Numbered from the stretch's first letter, positions 8,214 to 16,866 are shown. The stretch: DNA of 64,000 nucleotides from Dokdonia pacifica (GCF_900188275.1 NZ_FZNY01000003.1:186001-250000); one strand, 5' to 3'. Notes: a model not told the origin generated them from the letters alone. Program-made: numbers and translations.

Positions 8214-9335
8214 TTATATAGATGGATGTCTTCTTTTCCAAAAAGGATGATCACTCCAACGCATCTCTGCTTTGTAAAAAGTGTTTTTATGATAACAATA
8301 TTGTTCCCAAATAGCTTCAATTTGTTGCGTGTACATTTTTTGAAATTGTGCTTCTATGATACTGTCGGGGTGATTTACAATATTAGACATAACTAATAGC
8401 TCTTTTAACTGCATGGCATTGGCCATGGCATTAAACATACCTTGAGAAGACAGCGGATCAAAACTTATGGCTGCATCTCCTATAGCTGCCCATTGTTGAC
8501 CTGTTACTTTTTCTAATTGTGTTGAGTTTGCTGCTGTAACTCCGTGAAAAGTAATTGCTGCTTTATTCTTTTCTAGAATAGCTGCTATTTGCCTATTACT
8601 TTTAGAAAGTTCTAGAAATGAATTTAGATCTTTAAAGGTACTGCGGTCTACTAGGTCTGAATCTGTTTGAAAAGCAATGACACGTTTATGATGAGGAACA
8701 ACAGCACTATACCACCATCCATTTTCTGAAGCAGTAATGGTACTCATTTTATTTTCTTGAGTGGCAGGAAGTGTTACCCAACAAGCTATCAATTTATCAT
8801 GATGTATACGCTGTACACCCTGACTTCTTGCAAAATGAGATTGTCGTCCTGTAGCATCGATGATAAATTTGGCTTGTATATGTTGTTCTTTATGTATATC
8901 AGAAGTGATCACAACATTCCAAGTGGTATCATCTAACGAACTATTTTGCAATTTAGCTGGCCAGATACATTGTACGCCTCTTTCTACTGCCGATTTTCTT
9001 AGGAATTTTTCAAAACCTTTTCTGTCTATACTTTTACTTAACCCATCAGGATTACGTAAATGATCAACAATATGTACTTGCTCACTACCCCAATACGATT
9101 GCATTCCTAAGTTTTGAATATAGAGTGAGTTTTGATATCGCTGTAGTGGTTCAAGTAATTGAAGCTCTTTAAGGATGCGTTGTGCTGCCGGTGCTAATGA
9201 TTCTCCGATACGCTCTTTAGGTTCTTCTAACTTATCAATAAGCGTAACGGTATGTGTATCTATTAATGAGATGGCGGCAATGCAACCTGCAATACCGCCA
9301 CCTACAATAAGGATGTCTGTTTCTATTTTTGCCAA
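8214..9335 (-). CDS. LodB-like FAD-dependent oxidoreductase
   Basis: This 373-residue flavoprotein has the dinucleotide motif DILIVGGGIAG near the N-terminus, GESLAPAAQRIL (as in flavin halogenases and LodB), IIDATGRQS and the second FAD motif AIGDAAISFDPLSSQGM. It starts 3 bp after the stop of the LodA-like gene, on the same strand. In known LodA/LodB and GoxA/GoxB pairs the B protein makes the cysteine-tryptophylquinone cofactor in the A protein, so that maturation role is the best reading. On sequence alone it could be any halogenase-like monooxygenase; the neighbour decides. Confidence 0.85.
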   Translation of the reverse strand: MAKIETDILIVGGGIAGCIAAISLIDTHTVTLIDKLEEPKERIGESLAPAAQRILKELQLLEPLQRYQNSLYIQNLGMQSYWGSEQVHIVDHLRNPDGLSKSIDRKGFEKFLRKSAVERGVQCIWPAKLQNSSLDDTTWNVVITSDIHKEQHIQAKFIIDATGRQSHFARSQGVQRIHHDKLIACWVTLPATQENKMSTITASENGWWYSAVVPHHKRVIAFQTDSDLVDRSTFKDLNSFLELSKSNRQIAAILEKNKAAITFHGVTAANSTQLEKVTGQQWAAIGDAAISFDPLSSQGMFNAMANAMQLKELLVMSNIVNHPDSIIEAQFQKMYTQQIEAIWEQYCYHKNTFYKAEMRWSDHPFWKRRHPSI

Positions 9336-9338
9336 AGA

Positions 9339-12300
9339 CTAGTGTTCTTTTGGTATGTAACGCTCAAAACGCACCATTTTTTCAGGAACACCCACAGATT
9401 TTCTAGGTTGTTTCTGATGCTGTGTCGTTTTCACTTGATCAGCTTTATGTGTTTTTGAAGCGAGTAGATCTAATAATCGTTGCACACTAGGTGTGATTTT
9501 ATAATCTTCTACAAGTTCATGTTCAATGAGTGTGAGTAATTGATCTTTTGCACCTTCCATCAAGAATTGCTCATTTAATAGTTTTTTATGTGACAGATGC
9601 TTAACAGTCGTATCTAATAGATCTTTTTCTTTTCTACCCATACGTTTTTTACTACTTATGACTTTTTTCAAGTCATTCATCGTATCAGATAGTAGTTTTG
9701 CATGTTGTTCTTCACTAGGGATAATACCTACCTGCATTTCTGGCGGGAAATTTGGATCATCAGTAACTCCAGGTCGTGGTTGAACGACAGCTAGTTTATC
9801 AAAATACTTAATCATTTTATTGATCTGATTTGTTTGCGTAGGCGCTTCTCCATCCAGAGGTAAGTCATCTAGCCAGAAATAGCGATATGCAAAAGCTTCT
9901 CTACGTGTTTCTTCAGATAGTTTAGGATCAATAGCCTCTTTATAACGCTCTTCACTTAAGATATTATTAGGCACTCTAGCCGGCCAGAAAGTTGGTAAAT
10001 AAGGATCGTAAGAAGTGGTATACCCATCTCTACAGCTGGCAGTATCTGTTTGCCAAGGAATTGCCATCCAACGTGTAATACCTCCTGGTGGTTGTCCTCC
10101 TAATAATGGGCCAGCCGACATGGTAATCACATCGCCATTCATTGTAGAGCCATAATAACTTGTATCTGTTTTTGGTGTCTTTGGCGCATGCTTAAGTCTA
10201 AATGGCGCTGAGTACATACCAGAAGTTCGCATAGGCCATGTCATTTCACATCCTGGATGGAAAGCATCGGCTAGACAGAAATCCATGGCAGCTTTGGTCA
10301 ACATATCAGGTTGTTCTGAAACAGGTAATTGATCAATATCCGTAACGACAGCAGCCTGTACATCATCAAAATCGGCATCAAAATCCCCTTCTACCCATTG
10401 ATCTAAAAATGACAATTGTAATTTGGATAGTGTTGAATGTTGACGAACAGATCCTTGTGATGGAATCGAAATTGCATCCCCGTACATCCAAGGCCATAAT
10501 TGTGGTGCTTCGGCACCAGACACATCATAACGACGGAAATTATTTGAAATCGTTCGGCGCATCTCATAATTGGCAGATGAAGGATCACCTAATTTTCGTA
10601 CCCATTCTTCAGAGGTATAATTAAATTGGCCTCCCCATCCAAAGGCACCGGCAAACCCTGCATTTACCCATTGTAAATTGGTCATACGTTCAAAAATGGG
10701 TAAAATATCTTTCATAAACGAAGGTCTCGCAGGACGCTCAAGCATGCCAGCCTGTACTGCAATATCTCGCATCAAATCCCACATTGTACGCACCGATTTT
10801 TGCATAGGCGCATAATCTGGTGGCGCACAAACTACCCATGCCGGATCTACGTTTAATGCGACTCCTTTATAGGTTACGTCTGCTGTAATAGGCCCATCAG
10901 AAGTATCATCATACCAACCTTCATTATTTGCAAATGTTACAGCAATATCTCCATTAAGATTTTCAGATTTCCCGTGTCCTCCTAACATAATAAGACGCCC
11001 TTTTTTATCGGTATGCATCTCTCCTAAATAGACCTTTTTAGATTGGAATTCCCCTTCAAAAGTATGCCCTTTGGTAATATTAGGCTTTGATATACTTTGT
11101 TTCCCTCCATCTATATGTAATGTGCTTCTATCTTTTACATCGATATTACGGAGTAATGATGGCGGTATATCTGGATCACTTGCGTCGGGAATATCCAAAG
11201 CAATTTGAAATTGATACCAAGAAGCTTTTTGATTTGCCAAATGAGCATGCCAAGTAATCTTAGTGTCTTTATCTGGAGTTAATTCTTTAATCGCTTTTCC
11301 AGCCGCATTAAATCCATAAATTCTAAATTGTGCTGCTTGACGTTTTAAAGCACCCGTTTTATCTCTATACGCATATACATCTTCCTTAGCTTCGGGTACA
11401 TCTACTAGCGGACCTAAAAAGTATTCATCTTTACTATTACCTACACGTGTAATTCCAATAGGAGGATAGATACCCGCTCTTACAATACAATCATCGTCCT
11501 CATCGGTATTTCCCTGAAAAAAGGGACAACGCTGTTTGGGTTCCTGTAATTGTTGTCCATTGGCTTGGTGTCGTGTTTCAGCACTAGCAGCGTATACTGT
11601 CTTACGTACTTCTGCAATTGAGCCTAAAGGTCTATGCGCAGCAAGTGTGCGCCAGATATTAAATGATAAATTAGAACCAAATTCCGCCTGACCAATAGCA
11701 GTAACATCTTGTTGCGGTATATGTAATTCTGCAATACAGATATACGGACTCTCTTTGGTGCTCCATACTACTTGCGCATCATCCAGCGGCATGGTTTTGT
11801 CATTTGTACGCACCTGAATTTCAAATCTAAATTTCGCATCTCCATTACGAAGGCGCTTTTCTAAATCCAGTTTTAAATAATTTGTATCATCAAATGGCGC
11901 TCCTTTTGGTGTACTTTCTTCTGGAACTAAACGATATTTTACAATCTGTGATTTCCCTAATTCAAAAGGAAGTATGGCCCAATAACTAGCGCTTAAACAA
12001 CTCCCTTCTTCTTTTGCCATTGCCGCTAAAATTCTTCCTACTTCGGGATGTTTATTTATATAGGTGTCATAATCTTGATCAATCACACCCGCAGTGGTAA
12101 ATGCACACATTTGTTGTGCATCTCTAGCGAAGAAACGATCTATATTTTGAAAGATAAAATCGGCAGTATCTCCTTCACCAAATAAATTTCTCCCTTTTAC
12201 TCCAAAGAGTTTTAAACCAACTCCTAAAGTAGAGTGTAAATCGGCTGAAGTAGGAGAGGTGTCACTAGAAAATCGCATAGCGCACTCATAAGAGTCGCCT

Positions 12301-12560
12301 GCAAAGATGCCCACTTTATATTTTTTAGGAATATCTTTTTTAATTACAAAATTACCGTAGGCAATACCGTGTTGTTTTCTAAATACAGCACGTTCTGCTG
12401 GTTTTTGTCCATTTTCAATTCGGGTTTTTTGCCCCATTTCTACAAACATCTCTTTAAGACGTTGTGTCACTATTTTTGTAGCACCAGTACTATCCCAGCA
12501 TTTTACATTGTTTGCTGTAGGTTTGTCTACATTTTTTTGGTTGGAGGAATCTTTACTCAT
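9339..12560 (-). CDS. catalase-like domain fused to LodA-like CTQ amino acid oxidase
   Basis: Residues about 25-340 resemble catalase-like heme proteins of the y4iL/SrpA group: distal-His region RKQHGIAYGNF (His64) and a possible proximal Tyr in TVYAASAETR (Tyr323). From about residue 360 it is LodA-like: ITRVGNSKDEYFLGP, WHAHLANQKASWYQFQIALDIP, LGGHGKS, WVVCAPPDYAP, WPWMYGDA, TRWMAIPWQTDTASC and PTFWPARVPN. The CTQ-forming pair appears intact: Cys771 (HPGCEMTWP) and Trp836 (PWQTDT) are 65 apart, as are Cys516 and Trp581 of LodA. LodA proteins are near 700 residues, so this 1073-residue form is a true fusion. LodA-type enzymes oxidise lysine or glycine and release H2O2. No signal peptide is visible. 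The LodB-like partner follows. Confidence 0.88.
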   Translation of the reverse strand: MSKDSSNQKNVDKPTANNVKCWDSTGATKIVTQRLKEMFVEMGQKTRIENGQKPAERAVFRKQHGIAYGNFVIKKDIPKKYKVGIFAGDSYECAMRFSSDTSPTSADLHSTLGVGLKLFGVKGRNLFGEGDTADFIFQNIDRFFARDAQQMCAFTTAGVIDQDYDTYINKHPEVGRILAAMAKEEGSCLSASYWAILPFELGKSQIVKYRLVPEESTPKGAPFDDTNYLKLDLEKRLRNGDAKFRFEIQVRTNDKTMPLDDAQVVWSTKESPYICIAELHIPQQDVTAIGQAEFGSNLSFNIWRTLAAHRPLGSIAEVRKTVYAASAETRHQANGQQLQEPKQRCPFFQGNTDEDDDCIVRAGIYPPIGITRVGNSKDEYFLGPLVDVPEAKEDVYAYRDKTGALKRQAAQFRIYGFNAAGKAIKELTPDKDTKITWHAHLANQKASWYQFQIALDIPDASDPDIPPSLLRNIDVKDRSTLHIDGGKQSISKPNITKGHTFEGEFQSKKVYLGEMHTDKKGRLIMLGGHGKSENLNGDIAVTFANNEGWYDDTSDGPITADVTYKGVALNVDPAWVVCAPPDYAPMQKSVRTMWDLMRDIAVQAGMLERPARPSFMKDILPIFERMTNLQWVNAGFAGAFGWGGQFNYTSEEWVRKLGDPSSANYEMRRTISNNFRRYDVSGAEAPQLWPWMYGDAISIPSQGSVRQHSTLSKLQLSFLDQWVEGDFDADFDDVQAAVVTDIDQLPVSEQPDMLTKAAMDFCLADAFHPGCEMTWPMRTSGMYSAPFRLKHAPKTPKTDTSYYGSTMNGDVITMSAGPLLGGQPPGGITRWMAIPWQTDTASCRDGYTTSYDPYLPTFWPARVPNNILSEERYKEAIDPKLSEETRREAFAYRYFWLDDLPLDGEAPTQTNQINKMIKYFDKLAVVQPRPGVTDDPNFPPEMQVGIIPSEEQHAKLLSDTMNDLKKVISSKKRMGRKEKDLLDTTVKHLSHKKLLNEQFLMEGAKDQLLTLIEHELVEDYKITPSVQRLLDLLASKTHKADQVKTTQHQKQPRKSVGVPEKMVRFERYIPKEH

Positions 12561-12763
12561 GAGTTTATATTTGGTTAAGCTTTGATATTTAATGGATTAA
12601 AAATTACAAAGAATCTCAAAAAAAGAAGGGAATAGAAAAGAGTATTTTCTAAAAACGGGTATAATTACGGGGTTTTTGAATGGTATAGATTGGATCGATT
12701 TATTTTTCTATCTATACATTATTTTCCTCATATATATAACGGTTAATTATCTTGTTTTTATAG

Positions 12764-12800
12764 TATCTTTGCGCTTTGAAATGCCCGTAAAAACGGGCAT
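12764..12800 (+). promoter_or_regulatory. argS promoter and leader hairpin
   Basis: TATCTTTG (12764-12771) matches the TAnnTTTG box. A perfect 8-bp stem ATGCCCGT-AAAA-ACGGGCAT (12781-12800) follows at once, so the transcript would begin almost with this hairpin, 21 bp before the argS start. It may protect or regulate the message; no U-run follows, so it is not a plain terminator. Confidence 0.6.
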
Positions 12801-12821
12801 CTTATGTATTAAATTTGTATT

Positions 12822-14600
12822 ATGTCCTTACAGCAAACGCTTACAACAGCCGTTAAAGAAGCCATTCAATCCATATATCAAGCAGAATTAACTGCAGTAG
12901 AGTTTCAAGCAACCCGAAAAGAGTTTGAAGGTGATATTACCGTAGTGGTATTCCCAATGTTACGTGTGGTGAAAGGAAACCCTGTGCAGATTGGTACCCA
13001 AATAGGAGAGTACCTTGTCGAAAATGTTACTGAGGTAACTGCATTTAACGTGGTAAAAGGATTTTTGAATCTTGTGATTGCCGATGGATATTACTTAGAC
13101 TTTTTTAAAGGCATTCAAGCTGATGTACAATTTGGATTCAAAGCTCCAGAAGGCAAGGCCGTAATGGTAGAGTATTCTTCTCCAAATACAAATAAACCTT
13201 TACACTTAGGACATATTCGTAATAATTTATTAGGGTACGCTGTCGCGAAAATTATCCAAGCCTCAGGTAAAAATGTATACAAAACACAGATTATCAACGA
13301 TCGTGGTATTCATATTTGTAAGTCTATGTTGGCATGGCAACGATTTGGAAATGGAGAAACTCCAGAAAGTGCAGGAATGAAAGGCGATAAACTTGTTGGA
13401 AATTACTATGTAAGATTTGACAAAGAATATAAAATAGAAATCCAAGAGCTAGTTACTGCTGGAAAAACAGAAGATGAGGCCAAAAAAGAAGCACCTATTT
13501 TACTAGCTGCGCAAGACATGCTTCGTAAATGGGAAGCAGGAGATGAAGAAGTGGTAGCCCTTTGGAAAACTATGAATCAATGGGTATATGACGGTTTTGC
13601 GGTGACCTATAAAAATTTAGGTGTAGACTTTGATAGTTTATACTATGAAAGCAATACCTATTTATTAGGAAAAGACAATATTGATGAAGGACTAGAAAAA
13701 GGTGTATTCTTTAAAAAAGAAGACGGTTCTATATGGTGTGATCTAACGGATGAAGGCTTAGACGAAAAATTAGTGCTTCGTTCAGATGGAACAGCTGTGT
13801 ATATGACACAGGATATAGGGACGGCGATTCAACGTGTCAAAGACAATCCTGACGTAGGAGGAATGATTTATACTGTAGGAAATGAGCAAGACTATCACTT
13901 TAAAGTATTGTTCTTAATCCTTAAGAAATTAGGATATGACTGGGCAGAAAACTTATACCACTTAAGTTATGGAATGGTAGATCTTCCTTCTGGAAAAATG
14001 AAATCCCGCGAAGGAACTGTAGTAGATGCTGATGATTTGATTGTAGAAATGGCAACGACAGCAGAAACACTATCTAAAGAATTAGGAAAACTAGAAGGTT
14101 ATTCTGAAGAAGAAAAACAAGAACTCTATAAGACGATAGGATTAGGAGCACTGAAGTATTATATATTAAAGGTAGATCCGCAAAAACGTATTTTATTTAA
14201 TCCTGAAGAATCGGTAGAATTCCAAGGAAATACAGGACCTTTCATCCAATATACCTACGCGCGTATCCAATCAATATTACGTAAAGCAAAAGAGTTAAAA
14301 GTTGATACTTCTGTTATTTCGTTAAATGAATTACACGAAAAAGAAAAAGAACTCTTAAAATTATTACAGGAATATCCTACTACTATACAATTGGCAGCAA
14401 AAAATCATAGCCCAGCTTTAATTGCAAATTACACTTATGATCTTGCTAAAGGATTTAATTCTTTTTTCCAAAATGTAACCATATTAGGCACTGACAATGA
14501 AGCTGAAAAAGCATTCCGTGTGGCTTTAAGTGGAAAAGTAGCCCAAGTAATTAAAAGTGCTTTTGGACTATTAGGTATTGACGTACCTGAGCGTATGTAA
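12822..14600 (+). CDS. argS: arginyl-tRNA synthetase
   Basis: ArgS charges tRNA-Arg with arginine. At 592 residues it is full length. It has the N-terminal Add-1 domain (about 1-110), the HIGH-type motif HLGHIRNN after EYSSPNTNKPL, the KMSKS equivalent KMKSREG, and a C-terminal anticodon-binding helical domain ending in GIDVPERM. GNTGPFIQYTYARIQSI is also typical. It is a single-gene unit with its own promoter, a leader hairpin and a strong terminator at 14676. Confidence 0.97.
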   Translation: MSLQQTLTTAVKEAIQSIYQAELTAVEFQATRKEFEGDITVVVFPMLRVVKGNPVQIGTQIGEYLVENVTEVTAFNVVKGFLNLVIADGYYLDFFKGIQADVQFGFKAPEGKAVMVEYSSPNTNKPLHLGHIRNNLLGYAVAKIIQASGKNVYKTQIINDRGIHICKSMLAWQRFGNGETPESAGMKGDKLVGNYYVRFDKEYKIEIQELVTAGKTEDEAKKEAPILLAAQDMLRKWEAGDEEVVALWKTMNQWVYDGFAVTYKNLGVDFDSLYYESNTYLLGKDNIDEGLEKGVFFKKEDGSIWCDLTDEGLDEKLVLRSDGTAVYMTQDIGTAIQRVKDNPDVGGMIYTVGNEQDYHFKVLFLILKKLGYDWAENLYHLSYGMVDLPSGKMKSREGTVVDADDLIVEMATTAETLSKELGKLEGYSEEEKQELYKTIGLGALKYYILKVDPQKRILFNPEESVEFQGNTGPFIQYTYARIQSILRKAKELKVDTSVISLNELHEKEKELLKLLQEYPTTIQLAAKNHSPALIANYTYDLAKGFNSFFQNVTILGTDNEAEKAFRVALSGKVAQVIKSAFGLLGIDVPERM

Positions 14601-14675
14601 TTTTACAAGTGAATGTTATAAGAATAACTGTCACTAAAAATGAGTTTAACTCTTGAATAATAAAATAAATGAATC

Positions 14676-14709
14676 AATAAAGGTTCGGATTTTCACCCGA
14701 ACCTTTATT
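14676..14709. terminator. bidirectional terminator of argS
   Basis: The 13-bp stem AATAAAGGTTCGG / CCGAACCTTTATT has an 8-nt loop and T-rich sequence on either side. It lies between argS and the convergent gene at 14715, so it can serve both. Confidence 0.85.
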
Positions 14710-14714
14710 TGATT

Positions 14715-15083
14715 TTACCCCCTCATTTGCTCATACACGTTTTTCCAACCTGAAGAATCATAGACTAAATGAGATTCCTTTATGATTTTATTTTCAACCC
14801 TAAACCATTCAGAAGCTATATTTGATTCAAGTCCAACAATAGATGATTTAAAATTATAAAATACACTAACCCAATTTTTATTTTCAGCAATATTTATGAT
14901 GTCTATTCCTGTTATTAATGTTCCAATTTCTTTAGCTAATGCAATAAATTCTGTTTTAGAGTTTAATACTACTATTGGGTTTTTAAATACATAATCGTCT
15001 GCTAGTAAAGCCAGGGATTCTTGAATATATTCAGGATTATTAAATCCATTTAAAAATTTCATTATGATTTCTTTATTTGTCAT
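14715..15083 (-). CDS. SnoaL/NTF2-like protein
   Basis: This 122-residue protein has the cone-shaped NTF2-like pattern: an N-terminal helix (MTNKEIIMKFLNGFNN), a second helix, ADDYVFKNPIVVLNSKTEFIALAKEIG, then strands with ENKNWVSVFYNFKSS and ASEWFRVENKIIKESHLVYD. Members bind small molecules or act as small hydrolases and isomerases. No signal peptide. It is on the same strand as the lipoprotein and MarR genes upstream, but a 106-bp gap without the MarR operator separates them, so co-regulation is uncertain. Confidence 0.75.
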   Translation of the reverse strand: MTNKEIIMKFLNGFNNPEYIQESLALLADDYVFKNPIVVLNSKTEFIALAKEIGTLITGIDIINIAENKNWVSVFYNFKSSIVGLESNIASEWFRVENKIIKESHLVYDSSGWKNVYEQMRG

Positions 15084-15189
15084 AATCTTTTAAAAATTAA
15101 TTGAAATACATTAAAACGATAATTATAAATTTAATGTAGAACAGAATGTTAAAAATAGACAGTTAATTTTAAGGATAATTGTATAAATG

Positions 15190-15621
15190 TTACTTTATTA
15201 GAGTTACATAATCTTGAATCACTAACCACTCATTCTTTAATTTTACAAGGGAATAAAAATTCTTTAATGTTGGTTTACCAGGACTTGTAAGTGTCACCTT
15301 GATAGTAGCCATATGCTCTTCGATAAATTCAATAGCTTCATAGTTAATGTTCCTTTTATAACCTCCAAATTTTTTAGTTTTTATAAAAGATACATAGGTT
15401 GATTTATCCAAAATAGAAGTAGCATCTTTTTTTGTGTCATATAGGACTACTCTAAAGTCGTCATGTAAATAGTGCTTTAGTTTTTCTGCGTCATTAATAT
15501 CTCCAGCGTGTATATAGGACTCTAAGGTAGATTTTACATCTTTCATAGTATTGTTTTGAGCGTTTGATTTGCAAGCTATTAGTAGCATCACTGTAAGAAG
15601 GGATAAAATTTTTGTTTTCAT
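15190..15621 (-). CDS. lipoprotein with NTF2/lumazine-binding-like domain
   Basis: The signal peptide ends LLIACKSNAQ, so Cys17 is the probable lipidation site. The mature domain has TLESYIHAGDINDAEKLKHYLHDDFRVVLYD and NFYSLVKLKNEWLVIQDYVTL, the usual shape of NTF2-like 'putative lumazine-binding' proteins of Bacteroidetes. The operator at 15648-15668, identical to the one before the MarR gene, lies 27 bp ahead of the start, so MarR repression is likely. Role unknown; it may deal with a hydrophobic or toxic compound sensed by the MarR protein, which is inference. Confidence 0.78.
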   Translation of the reverse strand: MKTKILSLLTVMLLIACKSNAQNNTMKDVKSTLESYIHAGDINDAEKLKHYLHDDFRVVLYDTKKDATSILDKSTYVSFIKTKKFGGYKRNINYEAIEFIEEHMATIKVTLTSPGKPTLKNFYSLVKLKNEWLVIQDYVTLIK

Positions 15622-15647
15622 AATTTTTAAATTAAAGAGTTATATTT

Positions 15648-15668
15648 ATAGTTAGCTAGACAACTAAA
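15648..15668 (-). promoter_or_regulatory. putative MarR operator 2
   Basis: TAGTTAGCTAGACAACTAAA recurs exactly (21 bp with its leading A) at 16125-16145 in front of the marR-like gene. It is an imperfect dyad, TAGTT...AACTA. It overlaps the -33 region of the lipoprotein gene and the sequence just past the marR stop. Confidence 0.7.
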
Positions 15669-15678
15669 TAGATAAATT

Positions 15679-16104
15679 TTAGGTGTCTAAATTTTTTTGA
15701 ATTTTATTTAAAATGGATTTAATATGTTGACTTTCTTTCTCAGATAGTTCTTGTAAACCTTTAAGGCGTATTCCTTCAATAATAGGTTGTAAATTATGAA
15801 TTAGTGTTTTTCCTTTTTTAGAAATAGAAAGCGATACTTGTCTAGAGTCTGAAGAAGAAGAAGTTTTTATAATAAACCCTTTTTTATCTAATTGATTTAC
15901 CATTCTTGAGATAGTAGGTTTATCTTTTACCAGTTTTTCTCCTATAAAAATTTGGTTTGTAGTTTCATTATCATTGATAACATTTAAAACTAACCATTGT
16001 TCTATAGTGATATCAATGCCATGAGATCTTAGAACGTTTTGCCCATATTGTCTGATTTTTCGAGCAGTAAGTTCGATCTGAAAATAGATGTTGTTATGAA
16101 TCAT
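15679..16104 (-). CDS. MarR-family transcriptional regulator
   Basis: This 141-residue winged-helix protein shows the MarR layout: dimer helix (NIYFQIELTARKIRQYGQNVL), ITIEQWLVLNVI, the recognition helix region GEKLVKDKPTISRMVNQLDKKGFI, and the wing SSSDSRQVSLSISKKGKTL, followed by C-terminal dimer helices. A perfect TATATTTG box is just upstream and a dyad at 16125-16145 covers its -33 position. The same dyad precedes the next gene, so it most likely represses itself and the lipoprotein gene. The inducer is unknown. Confidence 0.92.
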   Translation of the reverse strand: MIHNNIYFQIELTARKIRQYGQNVLRSHGIDITIEQWLVLNVINDNETTNQIFIGEKLVKDKPTISRMVNQLDKKGFIIKTSSSSDSRQVSLSISKKGKTLIHNLQPIIEGIRLKGLQELSEKESQHIKSILNKIQKNLDT

Positions 16105-16108
16105 ATCG

Positions 16109-16145
16109 CAAATATATAATAAAAATAGTTAGCTAGACAACTAAA
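16109..16145 (-). promoter_or_regulatory. marR promoter with operator 1
   Basis: On the minus strand TATATTTG (16116-16109) matches TAnnTTTG. The -33 TTG lies 21 bp upstream, inside the dyad at 16125-16145 that is repeated at 15648. A repressor bound there would block the -33 contact. Confidence 0.7.
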
Positions 16146-16217
16146 AATAATTTTAATGCTTTAATTTTTATTATTGTGTAGTTATATAGTTTCCTATCTA
16201 CCTTTTAATGGTGGTTG

Positions 16218-16304
16218 TATACGCTTTACCATTTCATTCTCCCTCCGATCGTGAACCTGCCTGCCGGCAGGCAGGTCTCGAAAGTTCGCTTTCGCGAAAG
16301 CGTA
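16218..16304 (+). repeat. compound palindromic repeat, copy 2
   Basis: This copy runs TATACGCTTT ... CCTGCCTGCCGGCAGGCAGG ... TTCGCTTTCGCGAAAGCGTA and is the reverse complement of 6681-6769 with point differences. It sits in the 400-bp gap between marR and the small peptide gene. Confidence 0.75.
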
Positions 16305-16504
16305 ATTATGTACACTTACATCATAGAAAGTGATTACTTTTTAATACCAGTAATCGTTTTTTCTACTTTTCGAATGTTCTTTGACTGATTTTTTATACTA
16401 TTCAAAATCAGTTATTTAAAAAATGTTAAATACAGATCTATCGTAGCGAATTCATAGACCGTTTTGTATTTTTAGGTAATTAGTAACCTTAAAAACAATT
16501 AATT

Positions 16505-16678
16505 ATGAAAAAGAAAGATCTAAAATCTTTAGAGCTAAACAAGGAATCAGTAGCAAATCTTGACAAATTAAAAGGAGGGAATGGATTAGAAAATGGTTCG
16601 GGTTCTCAAAATAATTCGCAATGTGGTTATTCTTGTGATCCTAATTTATGTACATCTGTTGAACCTTGGGGATGTTAA
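16505..16678 (+). CDS. GG-leader RiPP precursor peptide (lanthipeptide-type)
   Basis: This 57-residue peptide has the leader pattern MKKKDLKSLELNKESVANLDKLKGG, split here as MKKKDLKSLELN and KESVANLDKLKGG, which matches Bacteroidetes natural-product and class I lanthipeptide precursors (LNK..I/V.NL...GG). Cleavage after GG25 would free a Ser/Thr- and Cys-containing core with four Cys (40, 44, 49, 57), e.g. QCGYSCDPNLC and EPWGC. The start has the AATTAATTATG context also seen before the aquaporin gene. No lanthionine synthetase, GG-peptidase or ABC exporter is nearby, so it is an orphan precursor. The class of modification is inferred. Confidence 0.75.
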   Translation: MKKKDLKSLELNKESVANLDKLKGGNGLENGSGSQNNSQCGYSCDPNLCTSVEPWGC

Positions 16679-16771
16679 TATGAGTTACAGGTAACAATGA
16701 TTTGAAAAAGAGTACTCTTGCTAACTACTATGGGAAAAGATACTGTCTGAAAATTACTGTTATTTTGTCAA

Positions 16772-16823
16772 AAGTTTGTCGAAGTTTTTAATCTTTAAAT
16801 TATAAAATGCCTTCGACAAACTT
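16772..16823. terminator. hairpin between peptide gene and tlpA-like gene
   Basis: A 13-bp perfect stem, AAGTTTGTCGAAG / CTTCGACAAACTT, encloses a 26-nt AT-rich loop and lies between convergent genes. It probably ends one or both transcripts; the long loop makes it less certain. Confidence 0.55.
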
Positions 16824-16866
16824 CTTTATACTTGCTTCGTAAATACCCAAGATTAGAGATGCTTTT

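Noticed and set aside
12676-12891. Open frame of 71 codons before argS
   Set aside because: It runs across the argS promoter and leader into argS in another frame and has repeat-like, AT-driven composition.
13223-13240. Coding CGCTGTCGCGAAA in argS as another palindrome copy
   Set aside because: It does not complete the palindrome and encodes the conserved AVAKI of ArgS; normal coding sequence.
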